A stretch of DNA of 64,000 nt from CAWCDJ01 sp963836015. Lineage in GTDB: Bacteria; Acidobacteriota; Terriglobia; Bryobacterales; Bryobacteraceae. Shown here one piece after another: positions 8,861 to 16,521 of this stretch. Within the stretch, counting starts at the first letter, position 1. Each line of letters begins with the position of its first letter. The stretch lies in the NCBI GenBank assembly GCA_963836015.1, contig CAWIIF010000008.1, positions 310,001 through 374,000 of the forward strand. Direction: 5' to 3'. Both the position numbers and the translations under genes were made by a program. The notes below the pieces were generated by a model that ran no database searches, was not told the origin of the DNA, and saw nothing but the letters and a program-made list of their open reading frames with translations.

Positions 8861-11290
8861 TCACTCCTGCCGGAGTGCGGTCACCGGGTCCACCCGCGCC
8901 GCCCGGCGCGCCGGCCAGAAGCTCGCGAACAGCCCGGCGGCCAGCAGCAGCAGCGTCACCGCGGCGAACGAGTATGGGTCGAACGTCGAGACATTCGAGA
9001 CCAGCCCGGAGAGCACCTTCACCGACGCCAGGCTCGCGATGAGCCCCACCGCCACGCCGATTCCGAGCAGCCTTATCCCCATCTTCAGCACCATTCCGAT
9101 CACCTGGCCGTACCCGGCGCCCAGCGCGATCCGGATGCCGATCTCGCGCGTCTGCTGCGCCACCGCCTGCGAGATCACGCCGTAAATCCCGCACAGCGCC
9201 AGCACCAGCCCGAAACCCGCGAACACTCCGAACAGCAGCAGGTTGAAGCGCGGACGCGCGTAGGCGTTCTCGGCCAGCACCTGGTCCATCGGCTTCATGT
9301 CCATCACCGGCTGCACCGGGTCCACCGCGTACACCTGCGCCTTGACCGCCCGCTCGAGCGATCCGGGCTGCTCCGGTCCCAGCACGAAGATGCGGTCCGC
9401 GAATCCCGTGATGGTGTACGGCACGTACATCTCCGGCACAATCTCGTGCGTCGTCACGCGGTTGATGGTGTCCCGCACCACGCCCACAATCTGGAAGGCG
9501 TCGTCGGAAATCGCGAACGGCGGCGTCTTCAGGCGGGGCACCCGCACCACGCGGCCGAGCGCATCGCCGCCCGCGAAATACCTCTTTTCGAAAGCCTGGT
9601 TCACCGTCATGCTGTGGATCTGGGCATTGACTTCCTGTTCCGTCAGGAAGCGGCCGCGCACCAGCGGGATGCCCATTACCTTCAGGTAGTCCGCGTTGGT
9701 CTGGTGGAATATGGCGAACTGCGGCTCCGGCTGCGATTGCCCCTCGAGCGTCACCGGCATCTGCCAGTTGTATACCGGCGGCATTCCGCCATTGATCCCC
9801 ACCGCCTGGACGCCCGGCACGTTCCTCATGCGCCGCAGCGCTTCCTGAAGAAACGCATCGCGCCGCGCGGCATCCGGGTAGCGCTGCTCGGAGAAGGGAA
9901 TCCGCAGCGTCAGAATCCGCTCCGGATGGAACGCCAGGTTCACCCCCTGGATCGAGATCAGCGTGCGGATCATGAGGCTCGCCCCCACCAGCAGCATCAG
10001 CGAGAGCGCAACCTCCCCCACCACCAGCACCCCGCGCAGCACGCGCTGGCGCAGTCCGCCGGCCGTGCCCCGGCCGGCCTCTTTGAGCGGGGTCAGGACG
10101 TCCCCGCCCGCCAGGTGCAGCGCCGGCGCCAGTCCGAACAGCAGCGCCGCCCCCACCGATACGGCCAGCGAAAACAGCAGCACCGGCGTATTCAATGCGA
10201 TCTGCGCCTCGTCGGGGATGGTGTTGGGCGGCACCATCGCGATGATGCCCCGCAGCCCTGCCACCGCCAGCACCACCCCCACCGCTCCGCCGCAGCCGGC
10301 CATCACCAGGCTTTCCGCCAGCAACTGCCGCACCAGCCGCGAACGCTGCGCCCCCAGCGCCCCGCGGATCGCGATCTCGCGCCGCCGGTAGGCCGCGCGC
10401 GAAAGCAGCAGGTTCGAAACATTCACGCACGCAATCAGCAGCAGCAGCCCCACCGCACCGAACAGAATCCATAAAGCGTCCTGGATGCCGCTGGGGAAGG
10501 TCTCGCCAAAGTCCTGCAGAACCAGCCGCCACGATTTCGGGAAGTCGTCCGGATGCTGCCGCTGCATCTCCTGGAACAGTGGCCCGAGTTCCGCCGTGGC
10601 TTGTGCCCGCGTAATGCCCGGCTTGAGCCGCCCCAGCAGGTGCACCTCCCGCTCGCCCTCCACCGTCTGGCCGTGGTGGAAGACGTCCGGCAGATAGACG
10701 TCCGCCCCGCGCCACATGAAACGCGGCGGCATCACCCCGATGACCGTCCGCACCTTGTCGTTGAGCCGCAGTTTGCGCCCGAGCACCGACGGATCGCCGC
10801 CGAATTGCCGCTGCCAGAATTTGAACCCGAGCAGCGTCACCGGCTCCGCCCCCGGCGCTTCGTCCGCCGCCGTCGTGGACCGCCCGATCAGCGGCATCAC
10901 GCCCATCACGTCGAACGTGTTCATGGTGCAGTGATTCCCCCGCAGGCGCTGCGGATCGCCCTCGCCCGTCCACGTCACGTCGGACCACGTCGAGGCCACC
11001 ACCCCGGAAAAGACCGTGTTGCGCTCGGAGATGTCCAGGAATTGGTCGATGCCGTAGTAGCTGCCGTTGCCGCCACGCTGCCCGCGCACGTTCACGCTCA
11101 TCAGCCGGCCGGGATCCTTATACGGGAACGGATCGAGGATCACCGCGTGGATCACGCTGTACATCGCCGTGCTGCCGCCGATTCCCAGCGCCAGCGATCC
11201 GATCGCCAGGGCCGCAAACCCGCGGGCTTTCGCCAGATTGCGGATGCCGAAACGCACATCCTTCACAAAATGATCCAGCCAGCTAAACAT
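8861..11290 (-). CDS. ADOP-family FtsX/MacB-type permease (copy 2)
   Basis: The chosen start (ATG at 11290, MFSWLDHFVKDVRFGIRNL) gives 809 residues, the normal length. The frame remains open to 12145, but the extra N-terminus covers a repeat and part of an insertion sequence, so it is not coding. The layout is TM1 with LALGIGGSTAMYSVIHAVILDPFPY, periplasmic domain 1, FtsX block with GAVGLLLLIACVNVSNLLL and AIRGALGAQRSRLVRQLL, central TM, domain 2, and the final FtsX block ending WPARRAARVDPVTALRQE. About 200 bp upstream an insertion sequence separates it from whatever promoter it may once have had further away. Confidence 0.88.
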   Translation of the reverse strand: MFSWLDHFVKDVRFGIRNLAKARGFAALAIGSLALGIGGSTAMYSVIHAVILDPFPYKDPGRLMSVNVRGQRGGNGSYYGIDQFLDISERNTVFSGVVASTWSDVTWTGEGDPQRLRGNHCTMNTFDVMGVMPLIGRSTTAADEAPGAEPVTLLGFKFWQRQFGGDPSVLGRKLRLNDKVRTVIGVMPPRFMWRGADVYLPDVFHHGQTVEGEREVHLLGRLKPGITRAQATAELGPLFQEMQRQHPDDFPKSWRLVLQDFGETFPSGIQDALWILFGAVGLLLLIACVNVSNLLLSRAAYRRREIAIRGALGAQRSRLVRQLLAESLVMAGCGGAVGVVLAVAGLRGIIAMVPPNTIPDEAQIALNTPVLLFSLAVSVGAALLFGLAPALHLAGGDVLTPLKEAGRGTAGGLRQRVLRGVLVVGEVALSLMLLVGASLMIRTLISIQGVNLAFHPERILTLRIPFSEQRYPDAARRDAFLQEALRRMRNVPGVQAVGINGGMPPVYNWQMPVTLEGQSQPEPQFAIFHQTNADYLKVMGIPLVRGRFLTEQEVNAQIHSMTVNQAFEKRYFAGGDALGRVVRVPRLKTPPFAISDDAFQIVGVVRDTINRVTTHEIVPEMYVPYTITGFADRIFVLGPEQPGSLERAVKAQVYAVDPVQPVMDMKPMDQVLAENAYARPRFNLLLFGVFAGFGLVLALCGIYGVISQAVAQQTREIGIRIALGAGYGQVIGMVLKMGIRLLGIGVAVGLIASLASVKVLSGLVSNVSTFDPYSFAAVTLLLLAAGLFASFWPARRAARVDPVTALRQE

Positions 11291-11354
11291 GAGGGTCCAC
11301 CTGTTCCATTCTACAGACGCGGCGCGCCAGGCTTCGGTTGGCACCGTCGCAAAT

Positions 11355-11468
11355 GGCATGCGCCGCAAAACAGGGACTGGCTCGAATTTCGCTGCACTTG
11401 CGAAATTCGAAGCCTGTACCTGGTTTGCCCTTTTTGCGAGATCAGGCTGCCTGTTACTTGCGACGCAC
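11355..11468 (+). repeat. Dispersed ~110 bp repeat with internal hairpin, copy A
   Basis: This stretch matches the minus strand of 36014-36118 over about 105 bp with scattered substitutions and small gaps. Shared blocks include CAGGGACTGG, GCACTTGCGAAATTCG, TACCTGGTTTGCCC and TTTTGCGAGA. The core contains a dyad, CGAATTTCG...CGAAATTCG, able to form a hairpin. No protein is plausible. It lies between ADOP-2 and the insertion sequence, just upstream of its target duplication. Confidence 0.7.
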
Positions 11469-11479
11469 CTGCTAAAAAG

Positions 11480-11494
11480 TGACCGCGCGAGAGC
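11480..11494 (+). repeat. Target-site duplication, left copy
   Basis: TGACCGCGCGAGAGC abuts the left end of the insertion sequence and is repeated exactly at 13385-13399. The next base, T, also matches on both sides, so the duplication is 15 or 16 bp. Confidence 0.85.
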
Positions 11495-11543
11495 TGTCAA
11501 CGCAAAGTAGAAATGTCCTATTCTCTGCAAAGTAGAAATGTCC
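11495..11543 (+). repeat. Left IS end with two transposase-type motifs
   Basis: It starts TGTCAACGCAAAGT and holds two exact copies of GCAAAGTAGAAATGTCC, 25 bp apart. These are presumed transposase binding sites. Confidence 0.75.
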
Positions 11544-11982
11544 GGTTTGCGCCAGTCGGAGGGAGGGGGCGTGGTAGTCTGAGCGTGCCGGTGAAGCGGA
11601 GACGGGCAATGCTGGCGAGCACCCCGATCAAGGAATAGCCGGTCGGAACTCATCGCGGACGATGAGCAGAGCGTGGTCCTCCCGACGCGTTCTTCTACCT
11701 GGGCACGGGGCCGCCTGGCGGGAGGCGGCGCGGTTCCGCCCCAGGGTTTGGTTGTGGTTCGACCACATCGGACCGATAGATTCCGCCATGCCTTCCAAAA
11801 CGCATACTGGGCGCCCAGTATCGTTCTTTGCAACTGCGGCAAGGGAGTGGCGGAGAAGGGATCGTCGCAAACTCTCCTCAACGAACAAACACCCCGGCTT
11901 ACCGGCTGGGCGGGCGGAGAGTTTCCCGGTATCGGGCGAACTTTGCCTTCGCGCCACCGCCGCAACCCTGTGCCTGTGGTCA
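11544..11982. other. Non-coding left arm of the IS, no gene seen
   Basis: About 440 bp between the left end motifs and the transposase stop codon. Open frames exist on both strands, but none has a ribosome-binding site or a recognisable domain. This is probably an untranslated or degenerate passenger region of the element. Confidence 0.5.
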
Positions 11983-13311
11983 TCACGGCTCCTCGCGCCT
12001 GGCACCAGAGCCTTGCGCTGCCAGCCAGACCTTCGGCCCCTTCTTTAGATCGAAGTTCTGGTTCCATGCGCTCCCCCGGCCCGCCTTGCGCGGTGCGGTT
12101 CTCTGCGCCGGCTGGGGAGGCGTCACTTTGGGCCGCTGCTCGCATCTCTCCACCTTGAGATACCGTCCTCCAAAGCAGGCTTCAACCGAACCATCCCGCC
12201 GTTGCTCCACCCGTATGTAGGCCCCTCGGAGCCCAGCGCTGACGTCCCGGCGCGCGATCCGGTACGTCTTGGCGCCCAACGGGAAGGTGTAGTCGGCGTT
12301 CACCCGCCGCTTCTCCACGTGACTGAGAATCGCGGCCAAATCGTGATGCTTCTCCAGTGGCCGGTGAGCATCGTCGGGGTTGGCGGGCACCACCGCGAGC
12401 GTCGCGTTGACCCACGGCAGAAACTCGGTCTCCAGATAGTGGTTGGCACCCTCCAAAGTGGTCACTCCCGCCACCCGCAGTCCCTTCACCAGCCGGTCCT
12501 GGGCCGTCAAGAATCCCCGCTCCACCCTCCCTTTCGCCTGCGGGCTGTGCGCCGCTATCCAGGGGATTGCCAACTCCTGCAATGCCCGGCCGATCTGCGT
12601 CGGTGGCAATTCTTCCCGGCTCTTCCCCAATCGGCTGCCGTCCCGTTTGGTTTTCTCCGCGGTTTGGAAGATCGACGCTTTGTCGGTGTAGTACGCCAAC
12701 GGCCGCCCGTGTTTCTGGGTGTAACGCTCCAGCAGGTTCATGTTCTCCACCGTGGAATCGCTGGCCACAAATCGTGCGAACCATCGACTGGTCGCGTCAT
12801 CGATCATGTTGATCAGCAAGATCTCTTCCCCGCGCCCTTCCAGCCAGTCGTGGTCGCTTGTGTCCCACTGCACCAGTTCGCCAAATCGACTCCGCCGAGG
12901 GCGCCATTCGTGCACCTTCTCCACGCGCTGTCTCCGCGCCCGCCACAATTTGGCCCCGATCATCCACTGCCGTACCGTCTCCCGGCTCACATCAATGTCG
13001 TGCTTCTTAGCCAAGTACTCCGCGGCTAGCGTCGGACCGAATCCCCGGTACACCGACTGCGAGAGGATCGACACCGCCTCCTGTTCGGTGTCGGCACTAA
13101 TCTTGCGGTTGGACGGAAGTCCGCGCAGCGCGTGAGCCACGACCTTGTCACCACGGCGCTTCAGTTGCCGTAGCAGGCGTCTCACGTGCCTCTCCGTGAT
13201 CCCCAGCTCTTCGGCTGCCTCCTTCTGGGTGATCAGCTTCTTCTTCGCCTTCTTCAGGGCCACCAGGCGGTCCCGTTCGGCTTGCGTCATCAGTATTTGT
13301 CCTTCTGCCAC
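11983..13311 (-). CDS. ISNCY-family DDE transposase
   Basis: The 442-residue protein has an N-terminal helix-turn-helix (about 28-50: TQKEAAEELGITERHVRRLL). An RNase-H-like core follows with likely catalytic Asp150 (VQWDTSDHDW), Asp210 (YYTDKASIF) and Glu264 (KGRVERG), then a basic C-terminal tail rich in Arg and Lys. The HSPQAKGRVERG segment is typical of ISNCY/IS1202-like enzymes. It cuts and joins the element ends at 11495 and 13384. No frameshift or premature stop is visible. The start is 26 bp inside the innermost right-end motif, which may overlap its promoter. Confidence 0.9.
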   Translation of the reverse strand: MAEGQILMTQAERDRLVALKKAKKKLITQKEAAEELGITERHVRRLLRQLKRRGDKVVAHALRGLPSNRKISADTEQEAVSILSQSVYRGFGPTLAAEYLAKKHDIDVSRETVRQWMIGAKLWRARRQRVEKVHEWRPRRSRFGELVQWDTSDHDWLEGRGEEILLINMIDDATSRWFARFVASDSTVENMNLLERYTQKHGRPLAYYTDKASIFQTAEKTKRDGSRLGKSREELPPTQIGRALQELAIPWIAAHSPQAKGRVERGFLTAQDRLVKGLRVAGVTTLEGANHYLETEFLPWVNATLAVVPANPDDAHRPLEKHHDLAAILSHVEKRRVNADYTFPLGAKTYRIARRDVSAGLRGAYIRVEQRRDGSVEACFGGRYLKVERCEQRPKVTPPQPAQRTAPRKAGRGSAWNQNFDLKKGPKVWLAAQGSGARREEP

Positions 13312-13336
13312 CTCCCCAGCCTGATTGGCGTCAATA

Positions 13337-13384
13337 GGACATTTCTACTTTGCGCAAATAGGACATTATCACTTTGCGGCGACA
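13337..13384 (-). repeat. Right IS end with two transposase-type motifs
   Basis: Read inward from 13384 it begins TGTCGCCGCAAAGTG and carries two inverted copies of the end motif (13361-13377 with substitutions, 13337-13353 exact). Confidence 0.75.
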
Positions 13385-13399
13385 TGACCGCGCGAGAGC
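13385..13399 (+). repeat. Target-site duplication, right copy
   Basis: TGACCGCGCGAGAGC is identical to 11480-11494 and directly abuts the right end of the insertion sequence. Confidence 0.85.
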
Positions 13400-13546
13400 T
13401 TGCCCTTTCCCGGTTTCAATGATACTCTTGACCCTCGTTTCCGGGATTATTTCTTCCGCAATTGAAACAACTGGGGATTTCGGGTCACAAATGCCAGAGC
13501 GCTCTCTGGGTAGAGTAAAGCGCCAAGGCACTGGAGGGGCAACCGC

Positions 13547-15040
13547 TTGGACTCGAAGAGTAAGTTCAAGACTTCGCGCGGCATAGCACGCGCAATCGTC
13601 ATATTTGAGGTCCTGGCCGTCGCCGTCGTGGGCCTGTATCTCGGCGTCCGCCTGACGTCCGACTCCCCCGTCGCCTACTCCGATCCGAAAGAGCATTTCA
13701 AATATGGATCCACCGGAGGCGAAATCCTGAACGGAATTCCATTCACCATCTGGATGACCCTTCCGAAAATCTTCGGACTCCCCGGCAACGACTACCGCTC
13801 CCTGGGCTTCCTCTACGAGTCCGGCAAGACCATGCCCATCGGCACCTCCAAGCGGCGCTATCGAGGAGTCGATCTCGTCGCCCTGAACTGTGCGATTTGC
13901 CACGTTGGCTCGGTTCGCCTGCACCCCGGGGAGAATCCCCGCTACGTGCTCGGCATGCCTTCCAACACGGTCGACCTGCGCGGCTACTACGAATTCCTTT
14001 TCGCCGCCGCCAAAAGCGATAAGTTCTCGCCCGGCTTGATCCTCTCCACTGCCGAGACCATGGGCATCCACGAAGACTTCCTGAACCGCGTCATCCTCAC
14101 CAACTACGCCACCGGCCTCACCCGCACCGGCCTGCTCGATTTCGAGTCGCGCCTCGTGCCGATCCTGCGCAATCCCCAGTTCGGACCCGGCCGCATCGAC
14201 ACCTTCAGCCCCGCCAAAGCACTCCTCAACTTCCCGTTCGACCAGCGCATGCCCGACGCCGAGCGCATCGGTACCTGCGACCTGCCTTCCATCTGGTACC
14301 AGCGCCGCCGCGCCGGCATGCAGTTGCACTGGGACGGCAACAATACCAGCGTCCAGGAGCGCAACCGCAGCGCCGCCTTCGGCACCGGCGCCTTCCCCGC
14401 CAGCCTCGACCGCCCGGCCATGGCGCGTATCGAATCCTTCATCGACGAGGCCGCGCCAGACCAGTATCCTTACAACATCGACACCGCGCTGGCCGCCCGC
14501 GGCAAGCAGATCTATGGACAGTGGTGCGCCAATTGCCACGGTCCCGACGGCAAGAACTTCGCCCCCGGCCAGGGAGACCTCGGCAAGGTCACCGACATCG
14601 CGGCCATCGGAACCGACCGCCGCCGCCTCGACTCCTACACCCTCGCCCTGGCCGTCAACCAGAACCTGCTCTACGCCGGCACCAAAGACCCCACCGAGCG
14701 CTTCTCTCATTTCCGCAAGACCAACGGCTACGCCAACCTGCCGCTCGACGGCCTCTGGCTGCGCGCGCCCTATCTGCACAACGGCTCCGTCCCCACCCTG
14801 CGCGATCTGCTTGAGCCAGGCGCCAACCGCCCCGCGAAGTTCTATCGCGGCGACGACGTCTTCGACCCCGTCAAGGTCGGCTTCGTCTCCGACGTTGCCC
14901 AGCGCGATGGCCGCGCCTTCTTCCTGTACGACACCAGCGTCGCCGGCAACGGCAATCGGGGACACGAGGGCAAGCCGTATGGCACCGAACTTCCGGCCGC
15001 CGACAAATCGGCGCTGCTCGAGTATCTGAAGACCTTCTGA
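13547..15040 (+). CDS. Membrane-anchored di-haem cytochrome c, cluster gene 1
   Basis: The start is TTG at 13547, supported by GGAGG at 13533-13537. The protein has 497 residues with one N-terminal TM (about 15-36). Haem motifs are CAICH (115-119) in the N-terminal domain and CANCH (327-331) in the C-terminal domain. Both halves have recognisable blocks shared with the next gene: HFKYGS, PIGTSKR, PLDGLWLRAPYLHNGSVPTLRDLLEP and KFYRGDDVFDPVKVGF. Two haem domains in one chain resemble the RoxA/MauG/di-haem peroxidase-like superfamily. The specific reaction is unknown; a RoxA-like oxygenase or an electron carrier are both possible. Confidence 0.85.
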   Translation: MDSKSKFKTSRGIARAIVIFEVLAVAVVGLYLGVRLTSDSPVAYSDPKEHFKYGSTGGEILNGIPFTIWMTLPKIFGLPGNDYRSLGFLYESGKTMPIGTSKRRYRGVDLVALNCAICHVGSVRLHPGENPRYVLGMPSNTVDLRGYYEFLFAAAKSDKFSPGLILSTAETMGIHEDFLNRVILTNYATGLTRTGLLDFESRLVPILRNPQFGPGRIDTFSPAKALLNFPFDQRMPDAERIGTCDLPSIWYQRRRAGMQLHWDGNNTSVQERNRSAAFGTGAFPASLDRPAMARIESFIDEAAPDQYPYNIDTALAARGKQIYGQWCANCHGPDGKNFAPGQGDLGKVTDIAAIGTDRRRLDSYTLALAVNQNLLYAGTKDPTERFSHFRKTNGYANLPLDGLWLRAPYLHNGSVPTLRDLLEPGANRPAKFYRGDDVFDPVKVGFVSDVAQRDGRAFFLYDTSVAGNGNRGHEGKPYGTELPAADKSALLEYLKTF

Positions 15041-15048
15041 GGAAACCG

Positions 15049-16518
15049 ATGAGCCTGTCGCCTGTCTGGAAAAAACGGCTGTGGATCGCGGGTGCCGCCT
15101 GCGCCGTCATCGCTGCCGTCGCCGGGTTCACCGTCTGGCGGAAGTTCTTCCGCCAAGTCGACGACGGCCCTTGGACCTCCGCCGAAGAGCGCTTCAAGTA
15201 CGGCTCCATTGGCGCCGAAGCCAAAGCCGGCCTCCCGTACTGGATCTGGGTCGTGCTGCCGCGCGTCTTCCCCGATAAGCTCCCGGCCGGCGGCCAGGGC
15301 TACTACGCCTTCGGCATCCCTTGGGAGGAAGGCCACGAAATGCCCGTGGGCTTCACCAAGAAGACCGTCGGTTTCCCGCGCGTCGCCAACAATTGCGCCA
15401 TCTGCCATACCGGCAGTTTTCGCACCGCCCCCGGCCAGGTCCCCACCATCATCGCCGCCGGCCCCAACAATACCGGGAACATTCAAGCCGTCCTGCGTTT
15501 TCTCAGCGATTGCGCCACCGATCCGCGCTTCAACGCCGATACCCTCATGCCCGAGATCCAGAAGCACGCCGGCCTCGGATGGCTCGACCAGCTCGCCTGG
15601 CGCTACCTCATCATTCCCCAGACCAAGAAGGCTCTGGCCGCGCGCGGCCCGCAGTTCGCCTGGATGAACCGCCCGCACTGGCCCGAGTGGGGTCCCGGCC
15701 GCGACGACCCCATGAACCTCACCAAGTACTTCATGACCACACTGCCCGTGGACAACACCGTGGGCCAGGCGGATTTCCCGTCCATCTGGAATCTTGGACT
15801 GCGCGAAGGCAAGTTCCTCAATTGGGGCGGCGAGACGCCCTCGCCCCGCTCCGTGATCATCGACTCCGCCCTCGGCCTGCAGGCCGAGCCCAAAACCGTG
15901 GTCGCGCAAGCCGCCTGGATCGAGGACTTCCTCAAGCACAAGCGCGCCCCCAAGTATCCGTACCCCATCGATGCCGCCCTGGCCGCCAAAGGCAAGCCGG
16001 TCTTCGACGCCAATTGCAACGGTTGCCACGGCCTCGGGCCCGGCACCAAGGTCGGACAGATTATCGATGTCCGCGAAGTCGGAACCGACGACAACCGCCT
16101 CGTCACCTGGACCGCGCAGGCCGCCGACATCGCCAACCAGGCCGTCGCCAAAATCGGGGTCCAGCGCATTCCCATCACCAAGCCCGCCATCAACGGCTAC
16201 CAGGCCGTCCCGCTCGACGGCCTCTGGATGCGCGCGCCTTATCTCCACAACGGCTCCGTCCCGAATCTCACCGAGCTATTGGAGCCGCAGGACAAGCGCA
16301 GCCGCGTATTCTATCGCGGCTATGACGTCTACGACCCCGTCAAGGTCGGCTTCGATTCCGACTCCGACGAGGCCCGGCTGCACGGATTCAAAATCGACAC
16401 CGCCGAACGCGGCAACGGAAATCAGGGGCATCTCTACGGCACCACACTGAGTCCCGCGGATAAGAAAGCCCTGATCGAATATCTCAAAACACTCGGCCCG
16501 GTCGAGGGGAGCGAATAG
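15049..16518 (+). CDS. Membrane-anchored di-haem cytochrome c, cluster gene 2
   Basis: The 489-residue protein is paralogous to the preceding gene; the start lies 8 bp after its stop, with GAGGA in the gap. It has an N-terminal TM (about 10-28) and haem sites CAICH (116-120) and CNGCH (323-327). Signature blocks are RFKYGSIGAEAKAGLPYW, EMPVGFTKKTVGF and PLDGLWMRAPYLHNGSVPNL. The shared YLHNGSVP segment in the C-terminal domain probably contributes to a haem pocket, as in di-haem peroxidase-like proteins. Adjacent duplication suggests a two-subunit or two-substrate system; the function is not known. Confidence 0.85.
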   Translation: MSLSPVWKKRLWIAGAACAVIAAVAGFTVWRKFFRQVDDGPWTSAEERFKYGSIGAEAKAGLPYWIWVVLPRVFPDKLPAGGQGYYAFGIPWEEGHEMPVGFTKKTVGFPRVANNCAICHTGSFRTAPGQVPTIIAAGPNNTGNIQAVLRFLSDCATDPRFNADTLMPEIQKHAGLGWLDQLAWRYLIIPQTKKALAARGPQFAWMNRPHWPEWGPGRDDPMNLTKYFMTTLPVDNTVGQADFPSIWNLGLREGKFLNWGGETPSPRSVIIDSALGLQAEPKTVVAQAAWIEDFLKHKRAPKYPYPIDAALAAKGKPVFDANCNGCHGLGPGTKVGQIIDVREVGTDDNRLVTWTAQAADIANQAVAKIGVQRIPITKPAINGYQAVPLDGLWMRAPYLHNGSVPNLTELLEPQDKRSRVFYRGYDVYDPVKVGFDSDSDEARLHGFKIDTAERGNGNQGHLYGTTLSPADKKALIEYLKTLGPVEGSE

Positions 16519-16521
16519 TCT

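Larger units (their letters stand above)
11495..13384 (-). mobile_element. ISNCY (IS1202-group-like) insertion sequence, apparently intact
   Basis: The element is 1890 bp. Its ends are related inverted repeats: left TGTCAACGCAAAGTAGAAATG, right (read inward) TGTCGCCGCAAAGTGATAATG. Each end carries two copies of a motif close to GCAAAGTAGAAATGTCC: 11502-11518 and 11527-11543 on the left, 13337-13353 and 13361-13377 (inverted) on the right, about 24-25 bp apart. One transposase gene fills the right two thirds. Exact 15-16 bp flanking direct repeats are long for an IS but fit this group. Perfect flanks and an intact transposase suggest recent insertion. Confidence 0.88.

Noticed and set aside
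11291..12145. N-terminal extension of the ADOP-2 reading frame into the IS
   Set aside because: The added 285 codons cover the dispersed repeat and the IS end, with no family similarity; a normal start with the family leader lies at 11290.
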